From positions 1 through 64,000 of the forward strand of contig JADFQJ010000011.1 in the NCBI GenBank assembly GCA_022561875.1: a stretch of 64,000 nucleotides of DNA, in the 5' to 3' direction. The DNA comes from Bacteroidota bacterium (GTDB lineage: Bacteria; Bacteroidota; Bacteroidia; Bacteroidales; VadinHA17). The notes beneath the pieces were generated by a model that was not told the DNA's origin, searched no databases, and was given only the letters and a program-made list of their open reading frames with translations. Positions 7,905-16,483 of the stretch are shown in pieces (the stretch's first letter is position 1; every line of letters begins with the position of its first letter). A program made the translations under genes and the position numbers.

Positions 7905-8426
7905 ATGAAAAAGTTATCTATCTATCTGTCTGTCTATTTGCTGTTAGCAATTAATGTAACAGCTCAGGTTACCTCCAATATCTATTCTGAGAAATCAAAG
8001 GTCTTTGATTTATATCCCCAGTTCAGTGAACTCCGCTATTCAGCACCCGAAATAATAATGCCCGGTTTTGATATTAACCGCCTTTTAGAAGAAGACGAGG
8101 CGGTAAAAGGCAAGGATGTGCCATATCGTTTTGGTAAAGGGTTTGATGTAAACTATTCGCTTGCCGACGGTAAATGGACAAAGATTGACAGCGGCAGGGT
8201 CTGGCTGATGAAGGTCTCTTCACCCGGGGCATATTCCATTAATTTTATTTTTAATGAGCTATTCCTTCCTGAAGGGGCTGAATTGTATATATACAACGCC
8301 GACGGCAGTATGGTTTACGGACCTGTAACTTCATCATTCAACCTTCCCTTCGTCCTTCCAGTAGTAAATGACAACGTATCATATGCAAGGAAAACATTCC
8401 CGGGAAGTTCTTCCTGTATTTCATAA
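7905..8426 (+). pseudogene. Truncated secreted trypsin-like protease (N-terminal part only)
   Basis: A signal peptide (MKKLSIYLSVYLLLAINVTA) is followed by about 125 residues resembling the propeptide region before trypsin-like or lysyl-endopeptidase domains of Bacteroidota. Examples are FGKGFDVNYSLADGKW, GRVWLMKVSSPGAYSINF and LPEGAELYIYNADGS. The expected protease domain is missing. After VYGPVTS (around 8330) the frame runs into unrelated low-complexity DNA that overlaps the 3' end of the convergent MBL gene. I therefore read it as a 5' remnant left by a deletion. The family link is from memory and moderate in strength, but the truncation itself is well supported by the overlap. Confidence 0.6.
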
Positions 8427-9118
8427 TGCTTGCCCATTGTATGACTAATATGGGTCAGGTAGGTCTTTTCAGGTGACACCTCTTTAATAATGGCAAGGGC
8501 TTCTTCAAGATTAAAATGAGATATATGTTTCCGTTTGTGCAGAGTATTTATTACCAGGAAACGTGTACCGTATAATTTCTTTTTTTCCTCTTCAGGTATA
8601 TAATTGGCATCAGTGATATATGTAAAGTCATCTATCCTGAAACCATAAATAGGAAGCCGGTAATGGTAAATACGTATTGGTATAATTTTCAACCCACAGA
8701 TATCCAAGATACTGCCATCAATAGTATGGAGGTTCATCTGTGGCATACCCGGATATTTCAATTCCGCAAAAACATAAGAGTATTCCCTTTTAACAGCTTC
8801 CTGTACTCTTTTTTCAGCAAAAATATCGATTGCCCGGTGGGATCGGAAATTAAACGGACGCACATCATCCATTCCGGCAATATGGTCTTTATGCTCATGT
8901 GTCAAAAGAATAGCATCTAACTTGCGTACCCCTGCACGTAACATCTGTTGCCTGAAATCGGGCCCTGCATCAATAACAAGAGTAACATCTTCCGTTTCAA
9001 TAAGTACAGACGTACGCAGTCGCTTGTCCTTTGGATCGTCCGACCGGCATGTATCACAATCGCATGTAATAACCGGAACTCCCTGAGAAGTACCTGTACC
9101 TAAAAAAGTAATCTTCAT
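8315..9118 (-). CDS. MBL-fold metallo-hydrolase (PhnP-like)
   Basis: A metallo-beta-lactamase fold protein of 267 aa. It starts with the class signature FLGTGTSQGVP, then has CDCDTC, the metal motif THEHKDHIAG, DAGPDFR and THISHTMGKHYE. The CDCDTC cysteines and overall layout match the PhnP/lipoate-linked MBL group of phosphodiesterase-like enzymes. The natural C-terminus of relatives is near FLAYD. Here the last 15 or so residues (TTGRTKGRLNDEV and on) are encoded by a degenerate GAAGGAC-type heptamer run shared with the truncated protease gene, so the 3' end appears to have been replaced. Cytoplasmic; substrate unknown. Confidence 0.88.
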   Translation of the reverse strand: MKITFLGTGTSQGVPVITCDCDTCRSDDPKDKRLRTSVLIETEDVTLVIDAGPDFRQQMLRAGVRKLDAILLTHEHKDHIAGMDDVRPFNFRSHRAIDIFAEKRVQEAVKREYSYVFAELKYPGMPQMNLHTIDGSILDICGLKIIPIRIYHYRLPIYGFRIDDFTYITDANYIPEEEKKKLYGTRFLVINTLHKRKHISHFNLEEALAIIKEVSPEKTYLTHISHTMGKHYEIQEELPGNVFLAYDTLSFTTGRTKGRLNDEVTGP

Positions 9119-9163
9119 ACCGGCAAATATAACCTGAATTATTTATGATTGGAATAAAAAAAA

Positions 9164-9298
9164 GGCTAAGGCTAAGGCTGAGGAAAAGGAAGAGGAAGAG
9201 GGAAGAGTTCAAGGTTCAGTGACTGGGTGCTGGGTGCTGGGTGCTGGGTGCTGGTTAGTCAAAATGCCGACTGCCGACTGAGGACTGCCGACTGATTA
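9164..9298. repeat. Cluster of short tandem repeats (hexamer and heptamer)
   Basis: GGCTAA hexamers at 9164-9178 are followed by GGAAGA-type repeats. CTGGGTG occurs in four exact copies plus four bases at 9223-9254, then GACTGCC-type heptamers at about 9266-9298. All sit between the MBL gene and the RsmI-like gene. Confidence 0.85.
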
Positions 9299-9314
9299 GT
9301 TAGATATTTTATAC

Positions 9315-9322
9315 TATTTTTG
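9315..9322 (+). promoter_or_regulatory. Candidate -7 box of the RsmI-like gene
   Basis: TATTTTTG matches the Bacteroidetes TAnnTTTG -7 consensus and lies 15 nt before the ATG at 9338. No good -33 TTTG is visible, so support is partial. Confidence 0.35.
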
Positions 9323-9337
9323 TTGAAATTCATAGCC

Positions 9338-10042
9338 ATGGAAGCTTCAATATATCTGATACCGGCAAGCCTGGGAAGTGATAAGACAAACCATTTTCTT
9401 CCTGATCTTGTTTTCAGTGTGATCAATAAAATCAATCATTATATTGTTGAAAATGAACGGTCTGCAAGAAGGTACCTGATCAAGCTGGGGATCAAAACCC
9501 CCATTGATGATCTTCAGTTCTATATTCTGGATAAAAACACTAAGCCAAATGAAATCGGTAAATTCTTAGGTCCTGCCAGACAAGGGAATAACATGGGAAT
9601 CATCTCTGAAGCAGGGACTCCGGGTGTTGCCGATCCGGGTGCAGATATCGTAGAAATTGCCCACCGGGAAAACATCCGTGTAATACCTCTTGTTGGACCC
9701 TCCTCCATCCTTCTTGCCCTGATGGCTTCGGGATTAAACGGTCAGAATTTTGCATTTACAGGGTATTTACCAATTCAAAAGGACGAAAAAACAAAAAGGA
9801 TCAAACAGCTTGAGATACGTTCCGGAAAAGAGAACCAGAGCCAGATATTTATGGAAACTCCTTACCGGAACCAGAAAATGCTGGATGATCTTTTCAAAAC
9901 ATGCTCGCCACAAACCCGTCTTTGCATTGCAACTGATATAACAATGGACAGTGAGTGCATAAAGACAAAAACAATTGCTGATTGGAAAGCCAACCCGCCC
10001 TATATCCATAAACACCCCACCATATTTATTCTTCATGCATAA
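9338..10042 (+). CDS. RsmI-like tetrapyrrole-methylase-fold SAM methyltransferase
   Basis: The ORF opens with a TTG at 9320, but ATG at 9338 gives the expected MEASIYLIPASLG start (234 aa). The tetrapyrrole methylase fold is visible: IYLIPASLG, NERSARRYL, the GIISEAGTPGVADPGA loop, VIPLVGPSSILLALMASG and METPYRNQ. RsmI 2'-O-methylates C1402 of 16S rRNA. This shorter form, lacking RsmI's C-terminal extension, is a paralog often found in Bacteroidota, so the rRNA target is inferred rather than certain. It is monocistronic by spacing and flanked by repeat-rich gaps on both sides. Confidence 0.85.
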   Translation: MEASIYLIPASLGSDKTNHFLPDLVFSVINKINHYIVENERSARRYLIKLGIKTPIDDLQFYILDKNTKPNEIGKFLGPARQGNNMGIISEAGTPGVADPGADIVEIAHRENIRVIPLVGPSSILLALMASGLNGQNFAFTGYLPIQKDEKTKRIKQLEIRSGKENQSQIFMETPYRNQKMLDDLFKTCSPQTRLCIATDITMDSECIKTKTIADWKANPPYIHKHPTIFILHA

Positions 10043-10443
10043 CCGTGGCCTTGTAAATTGCCGGAAAAACCAGTCAGGTAGAATATAAAATGCTTAAAAT
10101 GAACTAAAATACCTGAATTTTGAATTAACTGAGTAAGTTAAGTCAACCTACTCAACCACTCAACTACTCAACTTCTATCACTACCTTACAGCAACATTGC
10201 ATCACAGTCAAGAGTCAAAAGTTAAGAGTTATAAGAAAGGACAGTGTACTATGCTTGCTCTTTGCCCTATGCACCCAGCACCCAGTAACCAGCATCCAGT
10301 AACCAGTACCTAGCAACCAGTAACCAGTAACTTAGCTTAATTATTTATTTCACCAGTAATTCCCTGTTATTTTTTTTTATATATTGTTGCCACAATAATT
10401 CAAAAGAATTACAAATATAATTGTTTAACTTTATTTTATACTA
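10043..10443. repeat. Repeat-filled spacer (heptamer arrays)
   Basis: No gene is visible. Degenerate ACTCAAC/CTACTCA units lie at 10144-10174, AAGAGTC-like units at about 10207-10234, and CCAGTAA units at about 10271-10332, each with a period near 7 bp. The final 100 bp is AT-rich and probably holds the promoter of the next gene. Confidence 0.7.
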
Positions 10444-13400
10444 ATGAAACTTTATTCAAACAAAATCCCGGGAACAACGGGCAAGATTATCAGTTTTGTA
10501 TTATTATCTCTAATAACATCAGGCATAGCGCTGTCACAAAAGCTGGATATGGACAATCTAAAAGATTTGAAAGCAAGGAGTATTGGTCCGGCAGGAATGA
10601 GTGGCCGTGTAACTTCAATTGCCGTAGTGCATAACCGGCCTGAGATCATTTTTGTGGGTACTGCTTCAGGTGGGTTATGGAAATCTGAGAGTGGTGGTAT
10701 TGAATGGAAACCGGTTTTTGATGAAGAAAAGGTTGCTTCGATCGGCGCTGTAGCCATTGATCAGAGTAACCCTGATATCATTTGGGCCGGGACCGGTGAA
10801 GGTAATCCGCGTAACAGCCTTAACGGCGGGTATGGGATCTATAAAAGTATTGATGGCGGAAAAACATGGAAACTTATGGGTCTTGAGAAAACCAGGCATA
10901 TCCACCGTGTTATCATTCATCCCAAAAATAGTGATATTGTTTACGTTGGTGCAATTGGCACTCCCTGGGGTCCTCACCCTGAAAGAGGAATTTATAAAAC
11001 TACTGATGGTGGTAAAACCTGGGAAAAGATCCTTTTTGTCAATGAACTAACCGGTGCAGCCGATCTGGTTATGGATCCTTCGAATCCAGACAAACTGTTT
11101 GCAGCAATGTGGGAACATCACAGGTACCCCTGGTTTTTTAAATCCGGTGGTAAAGGATCAGGCCTGCATATGACCATTGACGGCGGAAAAAACTGGAAAA
11201 AACTTGAAGATAAAGACGGGCTTCCAAAAGGTGAACTGGGAAGGATAGGTCTTGCTATTGCCAGAAGTAATCCGAAAATAATATATGCGTATATCGAATC
11301 AAAAAAGAATGCAATATACCGCTCGGTTGACGGCGGATATAAATGGGAAAAGCGAGGTGATAAAAATATTGGAGGGCGGCCTTTCTATTATGCAGATATT
11401 TTTGTTGATCCGGAAAATGAGAACCGGCTGTATAGTCTGTTTTCAAGAGTTAACATAAGTGAAGACGGGGGGAAAACATTTAGTCAGCTTATTGGCTGGA
11501 ATATACACCCGGATCATCATGCATGGTGGATTCATCCTGAAGATCCCGACTATATGATCAACGGAAACGATGGTGGAATGGCAATAACGCATGACCGGGG
11601 AAAAACATGGAGGTTTATCTCCAATCTTCCGGTTGCACAGTTTTATCATATAAACGTTGACAGGGAGCTTCCATACAATGTGTACGGCGGAATGCAGGAT
11701 AATGGTTCATGGCGCGGACCGGCATACACATGGACAAGAAATGGTATTATTAATACCTACTGGGATAATCTTTCAGGAGGCGACGGGTTTGATGTTGTAC
11801 CAGACAGCAGTGATTCCAGGTATTGCTATTCTATGTCGCAACAAGGTTATGTTGGAAGAGTAGATCTGTTAACAGGAGATATGAAAAGTATAAGACCTCT
11901 ACATCCTGATGGTATCGATTTGAGATTCAACTGGAACGCAGCCATTGCACATGATCCTTTCGATAAAAGTACTATTTACTTCGGCAGCCAGTTCGTTCAT
12001 AAAAGTACTGATCATGGTGAAAGCTGGGAGATTATCTCTCCTGACCTGACAACCAACGATCCGGAGAAGCAAAAACAGGGTGAAAGTGGCGGGCTGACCT
12101 ACGATGTTACCGGTGCAGAGAATTATACTACAATAATCGTTATTTCACCCAGTCCTGTACGGAAAGGTATCATATGGGCCGGTACTGATGACGGAAATCT
12201 TCAGCTTACAAAAGATGGCGGAAAAACCTGGGAAAATCTGGCCGTTAAACTCAAGGGGGTTCCTGAAGGAAGCTGGATCCCGCAGATCAAACCTTCATCC
12301 TATAATCCGGGAGAAGCCTACGTAGTAATAAACAATTACCGGAGAAATGATTACACACCCTACCTTTTGCATACTGAAAATTATGGCAAATCATGGGACA
12401 GAGTTGCAGATGAATCGGATGTCTGGGGTTACTGTCTCTCATTTGTACAGGATCCTGTTGAACCAAGACTCATGTTCCTGGGTACTGAATCCGGACTATA
12501 CGTTAGTATTGACAAAGGTGAAAACTGGACAAAATGGACCAACGGATATCCTACAGTATCAACAATGGATATGGTAATTCATCCGAGGGAGTACGATCTG
12601 GTGACCGGTACCTTCGGCAGGTCAGCTTATGTGCTCGATGATATCCGCCCGTTAAGGGAATTAGCCCGCAACGGTATTGAAACGTTGGATAAAGAGATCA
12701 AAGCATATAACCCGCCAACTGCTTACCTGGTAAATTATAAAAACGCACCCGGCTTCTTTTCAGCCGGAGATGCATATTATTCAGGAGAAAATCGTTCCCG
12801 CGGCGCTATGATCACTTATTCTGTTAAGGAGGGTAATGAAAACGCTGAAGAAGCTATGAAAGATATGTACCGGCGTGGCAGAGGTGGTAGTAGCAGTAGC
12901 GGCAGTAGTAATGAGAATGATGAAAAGCCTGAGGCAGAGAAATCCAAAAAAGTAAAAATCAGGATCATTAATAATTCAGGTGACACTATACGCACTTTGA
13001 CCCATATTCCCAAAACAGGTATTAACCGTGTCCAATGGAGACTTGACCGCAAAGGATTCCGGTGGCCGGGGTCCTCGAAACCAAAACCAGGTTCCCCTGA
13101 GCAGGGAGGTGGCGGTTTTGCCTTCCCGGGGAAATATAAACTTTTATTTAGCTATAATGGTGCTGTTGACTCTGCTTTTGTTACAGTGAAGATCGATCCG
13201 AGAATTGATTTCTCTCCGGAAGCAGCCAGGAAAAACCAGGAAATTATTACACAATTCATAAAAAAAGCCAATCTGCTTACCGAAGCTATTGACCGGGTAA
13301 AAGAAACAAAGTCAACTATGGCGCTTGTGAAAAAACAGATACCAAAGGAGAAATCTGAAGCGGTTGAGAATCTGAAAAAGGTGAGTAAAGAGGTGACTGA

Positions 13401-13692
13401 CTCATTGAAATCCCTTACCAGCATACTTATTCCTGACGAAAGCAAACAAGGAATCTTTCGTAGCGACAAGGTGGTTACCAATAAGTTACGGTCTGTTAGA
13501 AGAATTATGTACTCATACCAACCACTTAATCCAACCCAGAAACTGGCAGTGAAGCAAGCTGAAGAGTTGATCACCGAAACGGTTGATAAGGTAAACCATT
13601 TCTATGAAACATCATGGAAGAAGTACAGAAAAGCAGTTGAAGAAGTAAATATATCACCGTTCAAGGATTATAAGACACTGAAACTTGAGTAA
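10444..13692 (+). CDS. Secreted Asp-box (BNR/VPS10-like) beta-propeller protein
   Basis: A 1082-aa protein with an N-terminal signal peptide (ending near SGIALSQ). The long propeller region (about residues 30-750) has about ten Asp-box motifs S/T-x-D-G-G-K-x-W, such as SIDGGKTW, TTDGGKTW, STDHGESW and TKDGGKTW. These are usually annotated as glycosyl hydrolase BNR repeat or sortilin/VPS10 domain. A low-complexity linker (GRGGSSSSGSSNEND, about 815-830) leads to a beta domain and a helical C-terminal segment. Asp-boxes mark propeller folds and do not prove sialidase or glycosidase activity; I see no clear catalytic set. Likely exported and envelope-associated. It ends at a bidirectional terminator. 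Confidence 0.85.
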   Translation: MKLYSNKIPGTTGKIISFVLLSLITSGIALSQKLDMDNLKDLKARSIGPAGMSGRVTSIAVVHNRPEIIFVGTASGGLWKSESGGIEWKPVFDEEKVASIGAVAIDQSNPDIIWAGTGEGNPRNSLNGGYGIYKSIDGGKTWKLMGLEKTRHIHRVIIHPKNSDIVYVGAIGTPWGPHPERGIYKTTDGGKTWEKILFVNELTGAADLVMDPSNPDKLFAAMWEHHRYPWFFKSGGKGSGLHMTIDGGKNWKKLEDKDGLPKGELGRIGLAIARSNPKIIYAYIESKKNAIYRSVDGGYKWEKRGDKNIGGRPFYYADIFVDPENENRLYSLFSRVNISEDGGKTFSQLIGWNIHPDHHAWWIHPEDPDYMINGNDGGMAITHDRGKTWRFISNLPVAQFYHINVDRELPYNVYGGMQDNGSWRGPAYTWTRNGIINTYWDNLSGGDGFDVVPDSSDSRYCYSMSQQGYVGRVDLLTGDMKSIRPLHPDGIDLRFNWNAAIAHDPFDKSTIYFGSQFVHKSTDHGESWEIISPDLTTNDPEKQKQGESGGLTYDVTGAENYTTIIVISPSPVRKGIIWAGTDDGNLQLTKDGGKTWENLAVKLKGVPEGSWIPQIKPSSYNPGEAYVVINNYRRNDYTPYLLHTENYGKSWDRVADESDVWGYCLSFVQDPVEPRLMFLGTESGLYVSIDKGENWTKWTNGYPTVSTMDMVIHPREYDLVTGTFGRSAYVLDDIRPLRELARNGIETLDKEIKAYNPPTAYLVNYKNAPGFFSAGDAYYSGENRSRGAMITYSVKEGNENAEEAMKDMYRRGRGGSSSSGSSNENDEKPEAEKSKKVKIRIINNSGDTIRTLTHIPKTGINRVQWRLDRKGFRWPGSSKPKPGSPEQGGGGFAFPGKYKLLFSYNGAVDSAFVTVKIDPRIDFSPEAARKNQEIITQFIKKANLLTEAIDRVKETKSTMALVKKQIPKEKSEAVENLKKVSKEVTDSLKSLTSILIPDESKQGIFRSDKVVTNKLRSVRRIMYSYQPLNPTQKLAVKQAEELITETVDKVNHFYETSWKKYRKAVEEVNISPFKDYKTLKLE

Positions 13693-13718
13693 TAATAACC
13701 GGTGAAAACTATTCAGCT

Positions 13719-13758
13719 AAAAAGCATGGGGTCTGAGATTATGGGAACCATGCTTTTT
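13719..13758. terminator. Bidirectional intrinsic terminator
   Basis: AAAAAGCATGG and CCATGCTTTTT form an 11-bp stem with an 18-nt loop. It lies between the convergent Asp-box gene and the FKBP lipoprotein gene, and A/T runs on both sides serve both strands. Confidence 0.8.
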
Positions 13759-13775
13759 CTTAATTTGAATATAAT

Positions 13776-14285
13776 CTATCTGACATCAACCAGCTCAACA
13801 TCAAAGATAAGGGTTGAGTAGGGAGGAATAGATGTAGCGCCTGTTGATCCATATCCTAATTGTGAAGGTATAATAAGAGTTGCTTTTCCTCCTTCCTTCA
13901 TATAGGCAATCCCCTCGTCCCAGCCTTGAATAACATATCCTACACCAAGTTCAAAAGAAAACGGGTTGCCTCCTTCAGAAGTATCAAAAACAGTACCGTC
14001 AATAAGTTTGCCTGTATAATGTACATATACAGTATCGCCCTGCTGTGGCTGCAAGCCAGTACCTGTTTCAGTTTCAATATAATAAAGTCCGCTTTCAGTA
14101 GATTGAACAGTTATATCATTCTTTTCAATATACTCTTTTATAGCTTCCTCTTCCTTTTTTATCAGATCCTCTTTATCATCAAGGCAGCCACCCAGGGTAA
14201 GTAATACACCCGTAAGCATAAACATAATTACGTTTTGTAATACCCTGCCTTTGTTAATTATTAATGTTTGCATATCGACTTTCAT
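13776..14285 (-). CDS. FKBP-type peptidyl-prolyl isomerase lipoprotein
   Basis: The ORF opens at 14312, but its first nine codons fall inside the dispersed repeat at 14291-14480 that is also found at 54866. The start at 14285 (MKVDMQTL) is therefore preferred. The N-terminus is hydrophobic and ends in the lipobox LGGC. A charged helix (DKEDLIKKEEEAIKEYIEKN) precedes a complete FKBP domain: VHYTGKLIDGTVFDTS, FELGVGYVIQGWDEGIAYMKEGGKA and IPSQLGYGSTGATSIPP. It catalyses proline isomerisation of exported proteins from the membrane surface. It follows a second FKBP-like lipoprotein and an NrnA-type gene on the same strand, with 300 bp of repeat DNA between. Confidence 0.92.
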   Translation of the reverse strand: MKVDMQTLIINKGRVLQNVIMFMLTGVLLTLGGCLDDKEDLIKKEEEAIKEYIEKNDITVQSTESGLYYIETETGTGLQPQQGDTVYVHYTGKLIDGTVFDTSEGGNPFSFELGVGYVIQGWDEGIAYMKEGGKATLIIPSQLGYGSTGATSIPPYSTLIFDVELVDVR

Positions 14286-14290
14286 TTTTC

Positions 14291-14480
14291 GGTTAAAATT
14301 TGTGCATACCATTAAAGCATAATAAGTATACGGATTTTGCGAACGAAGTGAAGCAATCTTTCATGTCTTTTCGTAAAGCTCATAACATTCTATATATTTG
14401 GCATTCTGGTTGTTTTTGGGAGTTTGCTTCGTCACTTCGCTCCCCATGACGCTCTGGTCAGGGCAAGCTCGCAAAATCCT
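14291..14480 (+). repeat. MITE-like inverted-repeat element, copy B
   Basis: The longest copy. A left flank GGTTAAAATTTGTGCATACC is shared with copy C. The core runs from CGGATTTTGCGAACGAAGTG to GCTCGCAAAATCCT, with terminal inverted TTTTGCGA/TCGCAAAA. Internally it carries GGCATTCTGGTTGTTTTTGG, as in the other copies. Confidence 0.75.
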
Positions 14481-14612
14481 TTTTCATCCTTTAAAATCCA
14501 GTTAAAACTTCACCTCATTTTCTCATTTTATCATTTCTCTATCTCTTCGTCGCCTCTTCTCCTTTTCTCCTCTTCACATTTGACATCTGACATTTGACAT
14601 AATTCAGCTCTC
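14481..14612. repeat. Pyrimidine-rich spacer with TGACATT heptamers
   Basis: Follows copy B. It holds CTCATTT- and CTTCTCC-like degenerate units, and three TGACATC/TGACATT units at about 14580-14600. No gene. Confidence 0.6.
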
Positions 14613-15152
14613 TCATCTTCCTTTAACTTTTTTTAATCTCAAATAATATACCAGTGATGCACCACGGGGGATTTTGTTTTCGTCACCCAGGAATCCGTGT
14701 GCCAGATAAGGAGGTAAAATAAAAATCGCTTCAGCCCCTTCATTCAACAAAAGTATTCCTTCTTCAAGTCCCGATTCAACACCTCCGGATCCGATAGTAA
14801 ATTGTTTCGGACCGGTTTGTTCAGATGAATAACATACTGTACCATCCAAAAGGCTGATCTTGTATTCAATAGTTGCTATTTTGCCCTTCACAGCATCAGT
14901 ACCGGTACCTTCTTTAATGATCATATACCATAAACCGGATCTGGTGGTATCCATATCCCAACCTCTTCTTTCAACATAATTCCCAATCCGCTCAATTTCT
15001 TTTTGTATAATGTACCGGTTAGTACTAATCAATGTCTCCTCATCAATGACTACCGGTTTTTTATCCTGATCACGGACATTGTTCCTGCACGAGAGCAACA
15101 AAACAGGAATGAGTAAAAACAAAGCTATATAAATAAGATAATTCACTTTCAT
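14613..15152 (-). CDS. FKBP-like isomerase lipoprotein, divergent
   Basis: A 179-aa lipoprotein: MKVNYLIYIALFLLIPVLLLS then Cys (lipobox LLSC). The C-terminal half has an FKBP fold (IEYKISLLDGTVCYSS, FTIGSGGVESGLEEGILLLNEGAEA, LPPYLAHGFLG, IPRGASLVYYLRL). Several active-site aromatic positions differ from the neighbouring FKBP, so catalysis may be weak; some such proteins act as gliding- or secretion-associated chaperones. The start overlaps the stop of the upstream phosphoesterase gene by 4 nt, indicating translational coupling. Confidence 0.88.
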   Translation of the reverse strand: MKVNYLIYIALFLLIPVLLLSCRNNVRDQDKKPVVIDEETLISTNRYIIQKEIERIGNYVERRGWDMDTTRSGLWYMIIKEGTGTDAVKGKIATIEYKISLLDGTVCYSSEQTGPKQFTIGSGGVESGLEEGILLLNEGAEAIFILPPYLAHGFLGDENKIPRGASLVYYLRLKKVKGR

Positions 15153-16168
15153 TTCAGCTCTTCAGAATATTCATGTAAAAGTGAACGAAATAATCTAAGT
15201 GTTTCTTTCATATTTGTAAAAGATTCACCTCCGGCTGCATTCAGATGTCCTCCGCCGTTAAAATGTTTTTTCGAAAAAAGGTTCACAGGGAAATCTCCTT
15301 TCGATCTGAATGAGATCCTTACATGACCGAATTTCTCGATAAACAGGGCTGAAAAACAGATACCGTTAATTGAAAGAGGATAATTAACAAATCCCTCCGT
15401 GTCTCCCGGAACAAAGTTGTATCTCTTCAATTCATCCATTGTAATGCTGATAAATGCTGTATTATATTCCGGTATAACCTCCATTTTCTCCCGAAGTACA
15501 TGTCCGAGCAATCTCATCCTGTTCTCTGAATAATTATCATAAACATGATTAAAAATCTCATCTTTGTTTATTCCATAACCTATTAATTCTGCCACTCTGA
15601 TATAGGTTCCCGGATCGGATGAATTGAAGCTAAAACAACCGGTATCTGTCAAAATACCAACAAAAAGCGCTGTAGCTATTTCCTTATCAATAATATCACC
15701 TCCGCCAACAGATTTCATAAATTCATACAACAGTTCGCAAGTTGAACTGACCGATACATCGGAGATTATTACATCAGAAAACTTTTTCGGACCGGGATGG
15801 TGGTCAATCAGAACCTTCATGGCTCCTGATCTTTCAAAGAAAGGCTCCATATCTTTCAGCCTGGATGGATCATTGAAATCCAGGACAAAAATGAGATCGG
15901 CTTCTAAAAATACTTTTTCGATAATCTCCGGTTTTCTTTCAAATACCAGAATCTCATTAACCCCTTGCATCCAATCAAAAAACACCGGGCTTGCGTCAGG
16001 TAATGCAGCAGACACCACATATCCCATTTTACTGAAAAAGCGGGTCATAGACAAGAGCGAACCTATGGCATCACCATCCGGATGATAATGGCTAAGTATC
16101 AAGATATTGCCTGTATCCTTAAGCTTTTCCTTTACAGCGTTAACTGTTTTGCTCGAAATTGATTTCAA
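15149..16168 (-). CDS. nrnA: DHH/DHHA1 phosphoesterase (NrnA-like nanoRNase/pAp phosphatase)
   Basis: A 339-aa protein with the bipartite DHH-DHHA1 architecture. Metal motifs are visible: LSHYHPDGDAIGS (DxD), VLDFNDPSRL, the name-giving LIDHHPGPKKF, and TDTGCFSFNS. The DHHA1 half ends with FNGGGHLNAAGGES, the substrate-binding GGGH motif. NrnA-type enzymes degrade 2-5 nt RNA oligomers and dephosphorylate pAp to AMP in the cytoplasm. It is the first gene of an operon with two FKBP-like lipoproteins, a common Bacteroidota arrangement. A CAAAGATA (TAnnTTTG on the minus strand) at 16194-16201 is a candidate -7 box. Confidence 0.92.
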   Translation of the reverse strand: MKSISSKTVNAVKEKLKDTGNILILSHYHPDGDAIGSLLSMTRFFSKMGYVVSAALPDASPVFFDWMQGVNEILVFERKPEIIEKVFLEADLIFVLDFNDPSRLKDMEPFFERSGAMKVLIDHHPGPKKFSDVIISDVSVSSTCELLYEFMKSVGGGDIIDKEIATALFVGILTDTGCFSFNSSDPGTYIRVAELIGYGINKDEIFNHVYDNYSENRMRLLGHVLREKMEVIPEYNTAFISITMDELKRYNFVPGDTEGFVNYPLSINGICFSALFIEKFGHVRISFRSKGDFPVNLFSKKHFNGGGHLNAAGGESFTNMKETLRLFRSLLHEYSEELK

Positions 16169-16283
16169 TGAAATATCACTTTTTTATGATCTGCAAAGAT
16201 ATAAATAATTACAAACCGGTCAGACCGGTGAAACAAGGTATATAGCATTTTTAAAATTTAGCAGCAAGGAATTAACAGAAATC

Positions 16284-16322
16284 ACTCACCGGGTGACTTG
16301 GAGTCACCCGGTGAGTTTTTTT
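16284..16322 (+). terminator. Perfect intrinsic-terminator hairpin upstream of ndk
   Basis: ACTCACCGGGTGACT and AGTCACCCGGTGAGT form a perfect 15-bp stem with a 3-nt TGG loop, followed by seven Ts. No annotated plus-strand gene ends here. Confidence 0.75.
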
Positions 16323-16334
16323 ATATCTTTTTCT

Positions 16335-16378
16335 CAGACCCTTCCAGGAACGCCTGCGGCGTACTCTGGCAGGTCTTT
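16335..16378 (+). other. Compound hairpin before ndk
   Basis: Nested arms AGACC/GGTCT, CCAG/CTGG and ACGCC-TGC-GGCGT fold into one long stem with small internal loops. The CTCTGGCAGGTCT word recurs at about 41177 near another repeat element. Confidence 0.45.
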
Positions 16379-16483
16379 ATTCCGGTTATACTCACAGTTG
16401 AAATTATGAGATGATATTTTAATCCACTGATTTATCTGTGGGTGTTTTGAATTATTTAGTACATTAGCAGCCAAAAAAAAAAC

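Larger units (their letters stand above)
16169..16483. other. Divergent spacer with two strong hairpins
   Basis: Between nrnA and ndk. No ORF is supported. It contains a perfect terminator-like hairpin (16284-16322) and a second compound hairpin (16335-16378) oriented to the plus strand, in front of ndk. These could end a short unannotated transcript or form a leader structure. Confidence 0.6.
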
